64,000 nucleotides of DNA from Ancylostoma caninum (taxonomy: Eukaryota > Nematoda > Chromadorea > Rhabditida > Ancylostomatidae): assembly GCA_037903475.1 (NCBI GenBank), contig JBAJFG010000004.1:1054001-1118000 (forward strand). The letters run 5' to 3'. The notes under the pieces were generated by a model. That model did no database searches and was not told the DNA's origin. It worked only from the letters and a program-made list of their open reading frames with translations. Numbering within the stretch: position 1 is the stretch's first letter; the number at the start of each line of letters is the position of its first letter. Of the stretch, positions 1 to 8,939 are shown in pieces. The position numbers and the translations under genes are program-made.

Positions 1-235
1 GCCTACATATTTATGAAACGGTCTGATATCGGACTGATATCAGAAATTGGAGCCAGTGGACCAGACTTTGGAGGTGGTGGTATGAAAATTGGAGGCACGG
101 GGTTTTCCGCATGCCAATGCCGCTAGGTAGGGCGATGACTTCGAAAAATCAGCGCAACATAGGGAAACTTATAAATTTTGAGGTGCACATCGCCCATATA
201 TTTATGAAACGCACTGCATATTTATGTGTACAGCA

Positions 236-335
236 AGCGGGCGCAGAAAGTGGACGAGAAGGAGGGGGATTGGGGGGGGGGAGAGATGGAAGGAAATTGA
301 GGTCTCCGCAACTTTGGGTACCCGGATGGAGAAAA
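236..335. repeat. Dispersed G-rich repeat fragment
   Basis: This G-rich stretch resembles the one at 42846-42935. Both run from a cgcagaaagtg-like start through a G tract to a ctccgc...tttggg...acccggatg block and then an A-rich tail. I infer two copies of an unnamed dispersed repeat. The rest of positions 1-345 shows nothing recognisable. Confidence 0.35.
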
Positions 336-345
336 AAATTGAGAA

Positions 346-1826
346 TGTCAGTTATAATATTGAATACTCAATATGAATGATTTAAAAAATAAACAATCAA
401 AAATAAATTACTGCAAAGTTATGTTTTATTTTGCAAAGCGGTTCCAAAAAAAAAACGGCAACTCATTCTCGGAAGAGGGGGAAGGGCGCCTTCTTGCGTC
501 CGCCACCGGTGCATTGATATCCCATTAACACCAATCTGGAGCAGTCCATAATGACATTCTCTGCCGCTTTTTTGGAGGTTAACAGCTTCATTTGCTTGTC
601 TTAATTCGTAATCCCAGAGAAGAGGGCATAGTGACGCGAGAAGCACGACGGTACAAAAACTAAAGACGGGGTAAGAGCATTGTCCAGCAGAGTGTTGCAG
701 ACACCGTCCTGAAAGGCGGGTCAAAAAGTACCTTGAAACATTCCGTGAACAGTTGGGTTGGGGAATAAAATCGTGCGGTTTTTTTTCAATTTGTTTTTTT
801 TCCATGGTGACTTGAACATCGCTTAATTTGCCTCATGGACCTTTTGTAGGTCTTGATGTGCTCTTTACAGGCAACACAACTGCTTCCCTCAATTGTCGCT
901 TCACCCTGTTTTCTACTGCATGAAATGTGACCCTCCAAGTCGACAAGACTGAAACTCCCCACAACCGGCTGCCGTTCGACTTCAATGGTGGATGAAATGT
1001 GGTTCAAGTGGCTAGAGATATCAATATCGTCTGCAGAAGAAGCTTTTCTGTTGGAAAAACAGCACAGAAATGGTATGCCCGCCTCAGACAGGGCAAATTT
1101 AGCTTTGAAGTTGCTTCTCGTTCTGGCAGCCCAGCCTGTGAGACGTGGAGGAGATTATTCGCTAGAGTTGCTTGAAACGTAAGAGAAAGTCACCACTTGT
1201 GCTGACTCTTGACAATGTCCACATCTCGCTAATGCGATCCTTGGAAAACTCTAAAATGCCCGATATGGGGTTGTCTTTTCCGGGGGAGGTTTTCACTCAT
1301 TCTTGAACTCTGTCTTTCCATTTATGTCGAACTCTGCATCACAAAAGATCACATCCTCGGTACCCGAACAAAACCGAATGTTTCCCAGATTCATATCTAT
1401 CTTGCACTCATTTTTTCTCGGTTTTTTTAGCGACGTGGATACCTGATTCCGCTACTAGCCCTACATTAGAAATTCTGGTTTTTCCTTATTTCTCAAGATG
1501 TGGCGGATAGTCGTTCAAGGAGAACGAACGCTGGTGAACCCTCTTCCTTGAGGTCCCCCCCATTTCGTTCGCCCAGGGTCCCGGCTGTATTCGTTCTTCA
1601 CGGGTTAAGTTGGCAGTCCAAGCCCTGGTAGTAGTAGTCCATCAACTGCGTTCAAAATATGGGAACAGGATCTCGGAGTGGACTTTTTCATCTCCCGGAG
1701 AAGGAGAACGGCCTGCTGACCCGTCACGGATTGGGACAAATCTTCACTTTATTACGAGGGTAGATGCGGATGAAGTTATTCCACCTAAGTTTCAGTCTTG
1801 TTTTTTTGGTGCACCCTGGGTGTATG
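346..1826. other. No gene recognised
   Basis: Short frames exist on both strands (for example 419-805 minus and 1610-1831 plus), but none shows a domain, a signal sequence or a convincing splice structure. The part just before the AATA microsatellite may be the 3' UTR of a truncated LINE. That is suggested only by the tail-like microsatellite. Confidence 0.4.
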
Positions 1827-1828
1827 AA

Positions 1829-1867
<39 letters not shown>

Positions 1868-1870
1868 AAA
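1827..1870 (+). repeat. (AATA)n microsatellite, possible LINE tail
   Basis: About eleven tandem aata units end at the boundary of the mariner remnant. A similar but shorter aataaata tail closes the CR1-like LINE near 40.49 kb, so this may be the 3' tail of a truncated LINE. No LINE coding sequence is visible upstream. Confidence 0.6.
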
Positions 1871-1898
1871 TAAGATCACGGCGACTTTATGGTCACCT

Positions 1899-2040
1899 GG
1901 GCTGAGATTCATGAAACGATAACCAGGCGAGCAAACCAACTTTTGTTGTCTGCGTCTCTTAGCACTATGTAGTCAATGCGATAACCAATCACTCTAGCCA
2001 TCGTTGGTTTGCTTGGTTATCGTTTCACGAATCCCAGCCC
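1899..2040. mobile_element. Short MITE with ~40-bp terminal inverted repeats (family F, copy 1)
   Basis: The ends are long imperfect inverted repeats beginning GGGCTGRGATTC and continuing with a gaaacgataacca block. The internal region is only about 60 bp. A second copy lies at 36215-36366. The element interrupts the mariner sequence: without it the flanks join into the sequence seen at the matching place in the 45.9-kb mariner. No transposase is encoded. The superfamily is not clear because the target duplication is at most 1-3 bp. Confidence 0.65.
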
Positions 2041-2473
2041 TGCTGCAAAAATCGCTAATTGCAGCTCGTTCATTCTTTTTCATCTGGGAAGTACTTTCAA
2101 GATGCAAATGGAATAAATTAGAAACTTCACTGTGTGAGCCCAGCGTTGCTCAATATACTGGATTTTACACTCCTACATAGCACCGTCCAGGCACACCGTG
2201 CGCGACAGATACTCCACAGGCTGGAGTAACACGGCTAGGAAGCTCGGAATCATATATCATGATTAGCATACCTCGCTCGCCGACTACCACTTCCGTGAGA
2301 ACTTGGACAACTTCGTCCCGGAGAATTTTCTCAAAGACTAAAAGGATACCAAAATTGCCCTGCGAAAGTTCGTCGATTCTAGAAAGCCCTGTCAGAATTG
2401 TACGGTAGTTGAAGAACATCTACTTCAGATAATGTATAATGCTGCCGTCTCGAAGCCTCATTGGATAACGATT

Positions 2474-3012
2474 GCGTTTGTTCAGCACGAAATGAGAACT
2501 CCTTTTATTCTTTACTTGATGAGCTTTCGGCGCATAGCGCCTTCTTCAGATCCTAACAAAAGAGCACATAACATACAACCAACAACACAAGTGGTGACTG
2601 TACGCACCCACCGAGCTCGCTGTTAGAGGGACTGCAAAGTGTTCATGTCGGGATTACAGTGGGTATTTATACAGCAGTTCGTGATACTGCAATCTTTCTT
2701 AGTGGAAACACCGCTGTTCCTCCTGTTTTTCTGGTCGATCAAGCAATGTACTTCAGAGCCTCCACAAGTTCGTCCCTACTATTGATCTCTGGTTTGCACC
2801 TCTTGATCTCTTTAGCCTCCATGATTTTTCTCTCGAGGGGCTTCTCAGATTGCGATGCAACACTTTGACTTCGAATTCTGGGACTGATTCCAGCGTGTGC
2901 ATCAGCGTTCGGTGCTTAGAGAAGCTATTCGTAGGGTAGGACTGGGGACGTCTTAGTGCTCGTCGATGTTCATCCAGTCTTCTTCTCAGTGGTCGCTCAG
3001 TTTCTCCTACAT
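2474..3012 (-). repeat. Left inverted arm of the Penelope element
   Basis: This 539-bp segment is the reverse complement of 3607-4145, essentially without gaps. It carries the 3' part of the GIY-YIG coding sequence in the minus orientation and the 3' untranslated region. The protein read on the minus strand near 2659-2868 in antisense equals that at 3751-3960, which shows how recent or well preserved the duplication is. Confidence 0.85.
2518..2552 (-). ncRNA. Hammerhead-ribozyme-like motif (minus-strand copy)
   Basis: Read on the minus strand, the segment has the core CTGAAGA, a GC-rich stem-loop with GGCGC/GCGCC arms, then GAAA and GCTC. It is identical to the plus-strand copy at 4067-4101, because it lies in the mirrored arm. 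See that entry for the fold and its caveats. Confidence 0.5.
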
Positions 3013-3020
3013 ATTACCTT

Positions 3021-3880
3021 GACAATTTGAACTCTAGAGACGTTCATATAAAATTCACCATCGAAGAACCTGACACGGAAGGTTTCTTATCATTTTTGAA
3101 TACTCGGGTTCGAATTCATGAAGGGAACAAGGAGATACGCTGGCACAAAAAGGAATCGTCGAAGAATATCATACTACACTCAAGGAGTGCTCATCCACTC
3201 CATATGAAGGTGAACGTAATACGAAACCTAAAAATGGCCAGCTGACGGATTTCAACAGAAAGCTCAGAAAGTGATCGAAAACTTCAAAGCATTCTGTTCG
3301 GGAATGGGTATACCACAAGAAACACTGGCTCATGGAGGCCATACGCAGCCCCTGACGGCATTGCACTTGTACTGCCATTCCTGAATGACAGCTATTCTAA
3401 GAGAATCAACTGCATCGTTCGGAACTCGGGGCTCCCAGTGCGTCTTGTCTTTCGACCACCACCCACACTCAAACAGATGCTAACATCGTCGCGCGTTTAC
3501 GAAGCAGGATGCGATTCACGGCGATGTCATTACTGTCGTGATCAGAAAATCTGTCACCTGCGTGGCACCGTATACTTGATCACTTGCAGTGGATGCGGAC
3601 AGCGTTATGTAGGAGAAACTGAGCGACCACTGAGAAGAAGACTGGATGAACATCGACGAGCACTAAGACGTCCCCAGTCCTACCCTACGAATAGCTTCTC
3701 TAAGCACCGAACGCTGATGCACACGCTGGAATCAGTCCCAGAATTCGAAGTCAAAGTGTTGCATCGCAATCTGAGAAGCCCCTCGAGAGAAAAATCATGG
3801 AGGCTAAAGAGATCAAGAGGTGCAAACCAGAGATCAATAGTAGGGACGAACTTGTGGAGGCTCTGAAGTACATTGCTTGA
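3021..3880 (+). pseudogene. Penelope RT C-terminus plus GIY-YIG endonuclease, broken
   Basis: One frame runs from about 3021 with a single stop at 3243-3245, and shifts by one base near 3800 to end at 3878-3880. The N-terminal part resembles the C-terminal region of a Penelope reverse transcriptase. It is followed by a Cys/His cluster (CHYC and a later CSGC) and a GIY-YIG nuclease core with YLITCSGCGQRYVGET and the downstream Arg...EH motif. This order (RT thumb, zinc-binding linker, GIY-YIG) is diagnostic of Penelope-like elements. The RT palm with its catalytic aspartates is absent, so the copy cannot move by itself. Confidence 0.8.
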
Positions 3881-4066
3881 TCGACCAGAAAAACAGGAGG
3901 AACAGCGGTGTTTCCACTAAGAAAGATTGCAGTATCACGAACTGCTGTATAAATACCCACTGTAATCCCGACATGAACACTTTGCAGTCCCTCTAACAGC
4001 GAGCTCGGTGGGTGCGTACAGTCACCACTTGTGTTGTTGGTTGTATGTTATGTGCTCTTTTGTTAG

Positions 4067-4101
4067 GATCTGAAGAAGGCGCTATGCGCCGAAAGCTCAT
4101 C
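4067..4101 (+). ncRNA. Hammerhead-ribozyme-like motif (plus-strand copy)
   Basis: The order fits a type I hammerhead: GAT (helix I), CTGAAGA (CUGANGA core), a five-pair helix II GGCGC-TAT-GCGCC, GAAA, a one-pair helix III (G-C), U, then C4098 as the expected cleavage base, and ATC closing helix I. Minimal helix III hammerheads are known in Penelope-like elements, usually with GAAACGTC. Here GAAAGCTC swaps the C-G pair for G-C and keeps pairing. Caveats: one unpaired A lies between the core and helix II, and helix I shows only three clear pairs before possible loops. Confidence 0.55.
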
Positions 4102-4287
4102 AAGTAAAGAATAAAAGGAGTTCTCATTTCGTGCTGAACAAACGCAACATCTACTTCATTGTCAAAGGTTTCTGGATTACAGTAGTTTCAAGCACTTCGA
4201 AAAAAATTGATGAGATTGATATTGAAAGGAGTTATGAGGTTCGGAATCAACGACATGAAAACACGCATTATTTTTGTACCAACCTGA

Positions 4288-5159
4288 TAATACCCTCTCT
4301 TATCTTTGACTCAATTGAAACTGCAGTACGGAGCATAGAAACTAAGCACAAAAGTCATTGCCGCTGGAGGGTGGCAAAATCAAACGACCTTTTTAACCTG
4401 TTTAATATATTTTTTCTCAGTACAGAAGACAATATCAGTGTTTTTAGCCACCGATTGACGTTGTGGAAGAAAAACATGGCTACAAAAAAAAACTCTTGAT
4501 CACCTATTATAATATTTTTCGTGCTTATCATCACTGTTAACCGTGCAGTTAATTAAAGTCTACCAAGATTAGTTAAGAGAGTAGTGGTGATCCAAAACAT
4601 GTTTTTCATGTATGGTAAAAAAAGATAGCTACACTAACCATATGACAACATAGAAATTTACGAGAATTGTCGGGAAAATGTAGAAAGAAAATGTAGAAAG
4701 TGTCAAAAAGTCACCACCATTCAAATAATGCCACCACAGCTTGGCATAAAACAACAACCTGTTAGGAATTCACCACAATCCTACCAATAAATGCGATTTG
4801 TGAGCAACACTCGATACCCTAAAAACAAATTGTTGACTAGCCTTTGGCAAACAATTTTCTGATCACATCTGAAACGTGCTTGCGCAAGGGCTTGTCGACA
4901 ACTTGTTTTCGCCTTTTTTTCACTGACAATCTGTCAGCCGTACAAATATGCTCAAAGCCGTCAAGGCTTTTCGAGAATGTCTTCACTATCCTTCCTACAT
5001 TTTGCTTAATTTACAATTACTCCATAGAATTCCTACATTTTGCTTCATTTGCAATTACTCCGTTGTATGCTAGAAACACTCCCACGCATCGTATGATTAG
5101 TTGACCCAGTGGGTGGAGTAACTTCATACGCTTCTCATTCGCCAACAAAGGAAATTCAG
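4288..5159. other. No gene recognised; AT-rich intergenic
   Basis: Only short frames are present. Upstream exons of the TIL-domain gene should lie here or further left, but I could not identify a signal-peptide exon with confidence. An imperfect 30-bp direct repeat lies at 4994-5061. Confidence 0.4.
4994..5061 (+). repeat. Imperfect 30-bp direct repeat
   Basis: Two copies of a segment starting cctacattttgctt and ending caattactcc, differing at two bases, are separated by 8 bp. This looks like a simple local duplication. Confidence 0.7.
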
Positions 5160-5564
5160 AGACCCGCTATGACCCGAACGCAATACGGAAATCTTGTGGA
5201 AATCGATGCACTGTCTGCCATCATGTGATGAGCGAAAACCGGTAGTGAACAGCTTCTATGGATTCTGTTTTCTCCTCAAAAGAGAATGGTGTACTTCAGC
5301 CTTTGTGCGAAAATAAAAAATGCGTAAAGAATGTGTGCGAATGCAAATCCGGATACGTCTTTGACTTCGACACTCTTCACTGCATCCCTGTTTCAGAGTG
5401 CGGGTGCGTTCCTATAGTCACTCTCAGTCGTATATTTCTGACTGGACATTTGCACTAACACATTTTCCAGGAAAACAGGACTACCAGTTGAAGAGGTTGG
5501 TGAAGAATCCCAGCTTCTACGCATCAAAAAGATTTTCGAGAAACAGAGCTCCAAGAGACACTAG
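5160..5564 (+). CDS. TIL-domain (trypsin-inhibitor-like) cysteine-rich protein, 3' exons
   Basis: Three phase-consistent exons are visible: 5160-5224, 5300-5403 and 5471-5564 (stop TAG at 5562-5564). The introns are 75 and 67 bp, start with GT and end in tacttcag and ttttccag. The spliced product contains CGNRC, then a CENKKCVKNVCECKSGYVF stretch and HCIPVSEC, which is the cysteine spacing of the second half of a TIL domain. A lysine-rich tail (KKIFEKQSSKRH) follows. In nematodes such domains usually act as secreted serine-protease inhibitors, so a secreted inhibitor is likely. The 5' exon with a signal peptide was not found. The first exon listed enters with two bases of a split codon. Confidence 0.7.
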
Positions 5565-5827
5565 TCCAGAGGCAAACACTAGAGAACAATTGCGAGAAGT
5601 ACTACCACTGATTCTACGACTTTAACGATAAACGTCTCTTCAACTTTTAACCGTTTTTGTGGTCCCACTCTGTGACCAGAATGTCAGGAACGAAGATGTT
5701 ATTCACCAGAATGCTGAGTTCTATTCCAGTTTGAAGGCAGCGTCCCACCTCAGAATCGTCTCTGAGACTATCTAAAGTAGATCAAATAAGATCCGGACAC
5801 TGAGTAATACTCACTGGTCCGCTGCAG

Positions 5828-5964
5828 GCGATCCTGAGCAGTGCGGGCAATGCCTGCGAAACGATGGGAAATATTGGTGGGATGAAACTCGAGTTTGTGT
5901 TCTCTCATCGTATCTTGCCTGGCACAATGTCGAGGACTGGGAGAGCGCGATGAGACGTCTGACC
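5828..5964 (+). CDS. Possible internal exon, Cys/Trp-rich (PSI-like pattern)
   Basis: The exon is bounded by gctgcag and a GTGTAA donor and reads in one frame. The motif CGQCLRNDGKYWWDETRVCV has the C-x2-C...W-W...C spacing of PSI-like or small cysteine-rich extracellular modules. The rest (YLAWHNVEDWESAM) is protein-like. I could not link it to convincing neighbouring exons. It lies 264 bp downstream of the TIL gene on the same strand and could belong to another gene. A long minus-strand frame (5768-6226) overlaps it but shows no features of its own. Confidence 0.25.
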
Positions 5965-6411
5965 GTGTAATGCACAGGTAGAGAACGCTGAAACCACTCC
6001 TACACCTCTGAAGAAAGCGGTCCTTCGCCAAAACATTAGGCCGCAATGAATATCTCCACCTGCACAACTTAGTGTGAGAAGGAGAAAAATGAATATCTGA
6101 TAATGCATGAAAAGAACCTTCAATAGCTACCGGTGAATATGGTGATCGTGACTCCGTGCAAAACTGCCAGAAAGCCTCTTTTCGAGTACCATCTTTTGTA
6201 GATTTTCTGTGCGGGGCGCTCGTCACCCATGGAGAGCAGCTTCCATCCTGTTAGGGAGTGAATGAGGAACTCTAAGGAAATGTTCGAATTCCTCTAGAAT
6301 GTGTTTCTGGGGCTCCGCCTACAAAATCCTTGAAATTTGGTGTTCCTTCTGGTTATTTTTTTTTTAGTTTTGCGGCTTGAATGGACCAGTTGAGCTGATA
6401 TGGCCATCTAG

Positions 6412-6433
6412 TCGCCCTGTGTTATCACCTGAG
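6412..6433 (-). repeat. Solo terminus of the CTCAG element family
   Basis: The sequence tcgccctgtgttatcacctgag, followed by TA, matches the right end of element E1 at 8669-8690. No matching left end is obvious, so this is a fragment. Confidence 0.5.
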
Positions 6434-6439
6434 TAGTGA

Positions 6440-7405
6440 CAACTCCCAATCAAGCATAATATTCATCCATCAAAGTCAAACTAAACTAATAAGTTAACCA
6501 CCGACGTTATTTCCACCCCCCTCAGAACATATTTTTTATAGACACGACTGCTAACCTTCATCTGCTCTCGACTGGATTTGAACGACTCGAAGAAAAGGAT
6601 CTCGCCTCACCGTTAATTGCGACCCTTACACGCAGTAGAGCTCTTTGTCTTCCGCGCGATTAGATGATTACATGCAAGTTCAAAATTTGCAGATTTTCTC
6701 TTATTTTGATTAGTCGGATTACTCTGATTTTGTTATGATCTATAGATGTTGTCCTAGTGGTACTTTAGAAGTGTGCCCTTTTGATTGTCTTTTAAAGTTA
6801 CTACGTGTTTCTTTTTCCATAGGAGTTTTGTTGATTTATGGTTGTTGTTATTTTATCGACAAGTAATAAACTTGTGTGACTATCACTGCGAACATGAACG
6901 CAGTACTATACACAGCATTATCCTCATTAGGGAATTTGGATAGGATGAAGAGAGGATCTAACGTAAGCGATAGTTCATTTAGCGGGCGACCCGAGGGTTG
7001 ACCGCGCGCTTGGGTGACGGTTCGTCCTGCAAGCGCCCGCGGGTCGTCCGCTTTTACTGCCTGTGAAGTTAAGGAGAGAAGCGCGGCTGGTCTTCTGAGA
7101 TAAAAAGGTGTGCGCGGCCGGTCCGCTAAAAATGCCTCAGTAGTTCCGTGTAAAGGGTTGTCTATAACCTCCGCAGGTCCCTATAGGGTCTGCATGTAAA
7201 ATTTGGTTTAAATCGATTACACATCCACGTCGATACCGAATTTTGCCTAAAAATACGGTTTTTCGACCTTTTCAAGATTTTATCATTGGAATCAGTGCGT
7301 GTAGTACGATCAGTTTCAGGTGGCATCCTGAGGTAGGACTTGAGATGACACATTGATTTTATTCTTACCATAGTTGGTTTGCATATGAATGAGGGACGTG
7401 TTGCG
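6440..7405. other. No gene recognised
   Basis: Around 6980-7060 there are GGGCGACCCG and GCCCGCGGGTCG motifs that recall the subterminal repeats of E1, so an older related fragment may be present. No supported coding exon was found. Confidence 0.35.
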
Positions 7406-7407
7406 TA

Positions 7408-8690
7408 CTCAGGCAACAACTCTGTGCGACCCGACGGCCAAATCGGCCTGAGCGGGCCACCCGAGCTACCAAGTTTGTGGACGTGGCCTGCCACCGGGCG
7501 ACCCGAGGGCATTAGGCGAAATATCGGGCGAGCCGAAGGCATTATAGGAACCCATCGGGTGAGCCGAGAGAATACTAAAAACTACCGGGTGACCCGAAGG
7601 CAAAGCTTGCGGAGATCAAGACCTAAACATAACATCTGAAGTGGCACATTAGGGAAAGAGATTTACATGTCAAGGTGACATTGGTAATATTTGACAGTTA
7701 TGGACAGTTTTCTTGTAGGCAGATTTGCAAGAAATTTAGATGAGTAGAAATGAAAACACTTTAGCTATTCTATTGTATGTTTCTAAAGAGTGGTTCCTGG
7801 GAAACCAGCCAAAATTTTCAATGAGTCTTCGAACAAACTCACTGGTTGCATATGGAGTTTGATCAAGGATTATGCATATTATGATAAGAACTTGTGGAAT
7901 CCAAAAAAAATCGACAGCGAATGAAATCTCTAAAAAAACGCCGTAGAAGGGTTCAGTGGTCAGGAACCGCTCTCTGTGCTGCAGCATGCTATTCTTGGTC
8001 TACTGATTGTCTGCGCATCCGTATATCTCACTGACATCACCATTCTCATTTTTGATTGATGTTGTGGTTTAGGATGGCCAGCAAATCCGGACTACTGGTG
8101 CCTCATACACATACATTTGGCTAAGGAGGAGATGCAGTGGGCAAAAAAATCAGAATGTCTACGAAATGGATCTTGAATTTCTTACTGTGGAGGGCCCCTC
8201 GTTCACAATGGATCGTGGTGGACCCTTAGTACCCTAAAATGGACTCGCTTATCTCGCAAGATGAACCTCCACATCCACGATATCTACCGGAGGAGTGATA
8301 ACGAGAACAACATTGAAATGAAAACGCCATGGCGTGTCGACACGAATGGCCGATTGGATAAGAAAGCGGATTTACAACACAGAATTCGGTGTGTAGAAAA
8401 GTTCGAACCCTGGGGGCTGGAAAGGTTGCGATAAAGCATTGAGGGGGATCAAAAGGTTTGCATTTTCCTTCTCGTATTCTAATATTGAAATCTCCTTGTC
8501 TCCAAGCTGTCACGAGCATGTACGAGCAGGTGAGGTTGATTTTAACTTTAATCGTCAGTTAATAACTTCGAAGTGCGGGTGAGCCGACAGCATCTGCAGT
8601 GCGACCCAACGGTGATTATAGGGCGACCGGAGGATAACGCTTCGGGTCACCGGGTAATCGTCGTCGGGTCGCCCTGTGTTATTGCCTGAG
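7408..8690 (+). mobile_element. TIR element E1 (CTCAG family)
   Basis: The ends are CTCAGGCAAYAAC on both sides in inverted orientation, each flanked by TA (7406-7407 and 8691-8692). Inside the left end the motif GGGYGACCCGA or a close variant recurs at 7423-7600 in several copies; the right end has the same motifs inverted. Such subterminal arrays usually serve as transposase binding sites. No transposase frame is visible, so the copy is non-autonomous. An inverted relative, E2, spans 14762-18614. A tRNA-like segment lies at 8337-8420. Confidence 0.6.
8337..8420 (+). ncRNA. tRNA-derived sequence inside E1 (degenerate)
   Basis: An A-box-like segment TGGCCGATTGGATAAG (8347-8362) and a B-box core GTTCGAACCC (8401-8410) are spaced as in a tRNA. 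A GGATT/AATTC stem occurs where the anticodon stem would be, but its loop is 10 nt and an acceptor stem is not clear. The partner copy at 15031-15115 (minus) keeps the full GGTTCGAACCC box. I read it as a tRNA pseudogene or SINE head captured by the element, not a working tRNA. Confidence 0.4.
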
Positions 8691-8701
8691 TATGGAGTTC
8701 C

Positions 8702-8800
8702 ACGGATCTCCCTCATACGAGGGATCCCAGCCGGTTAGTCGCGAGGCTACGTGGCGCGTCCCCAGGTGGCGGATAGGGGGCTAATCGCGGACCAAACGCG
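8702..8800 (+). other. Conserved structured 5' header of RTE elements
   Basis: This segment aligns with the first ~95 bases of RTE2 (minus strand, 24296 downward) much better than other untranslated parts. Shared blocks are cggatctccctc, gagggatccca, gaggctacgtggcgcg and ccgcggaccaaa-like sequence. Complementary blocks (CCACG/CGTGG, CCCTC/GAGGG, CCCC/GGGG) suggest two enclosed hairpins. HDV-like self-cleaving ribozymes are known at the 5' ends of some RTE and R2 elements. I could not fit the full double pseudoknot, so a ribozyme is only a possibility. Confidence 0.4.
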
Positions 8801-8939
8801 ACCTTGTGCCTGCCTTGAGACGCGGGTGGATTCAGGGGATGGACTCCCTGCTTCTGCAGTGTCGGAACGATCTATACCTTCTGTCAGCGCGTGGGCATGT
8901 TCATGCATGCGTGCATGGGTGTGACTGCGTGTCTGCAGA

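Larger units (their letters stand above)
2428..4145 (+). mobile_element. Penelope-like retroelement with mirrored arms and target duplication
   Basis: The element is flanked by a perfect 13-bp direct repeat, aacatctacttca, at 2415-2427 and 4146-4158. That sequence is present once in the continuous mariner into which it inserted. It has two inverted arms of equal length (2474-3012 and 3607-4145) around a partial coding region that ends in a GIY-YIG endonuclease. Partly inverted terminal copies are a known arrangement in Penelope-like elements. The left arm begins 46 bp inside the insertion. Most of the reverse transcriptase is missing, so this copy is 5'-truncated. Each arm holds a hammerhead-like motif. 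Confidence 0.8.
1872..4287 (+). mobile_element. Mariner remnant (M2) with two nested insertions
   Basis: The outer parts (about 1872-1898, 2041-2427 and 4146-4287) match in inverted orientation the left part of the mariner at 45925-47209, including the C-terminal third of the transposase gene. The right terminal inverted repeat is visible at about 4262-4287 and is followed by TA. The left terminus is missing. The transposase reading (plus strand) is broken by stops and frameshifts. A 142-bp MITE (1899-2040) and a Penelope-like element (2428-4145) sit inside it, so this mariner is older than both. Confidence 0.75.

Noticed and set aside
2659..2868. A 69-codon plus frame identical to a minus frame at 3751-3960
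   Set aside because: Both are antisense readings of the Penelope GIY-YIG region in the mirrored arms.
5768..6226. A 152-codon minus-strand frame
   Set aside because: No domain, and it lies opposite a better exon candidate with splice borders and a cysteine-rich pattern.
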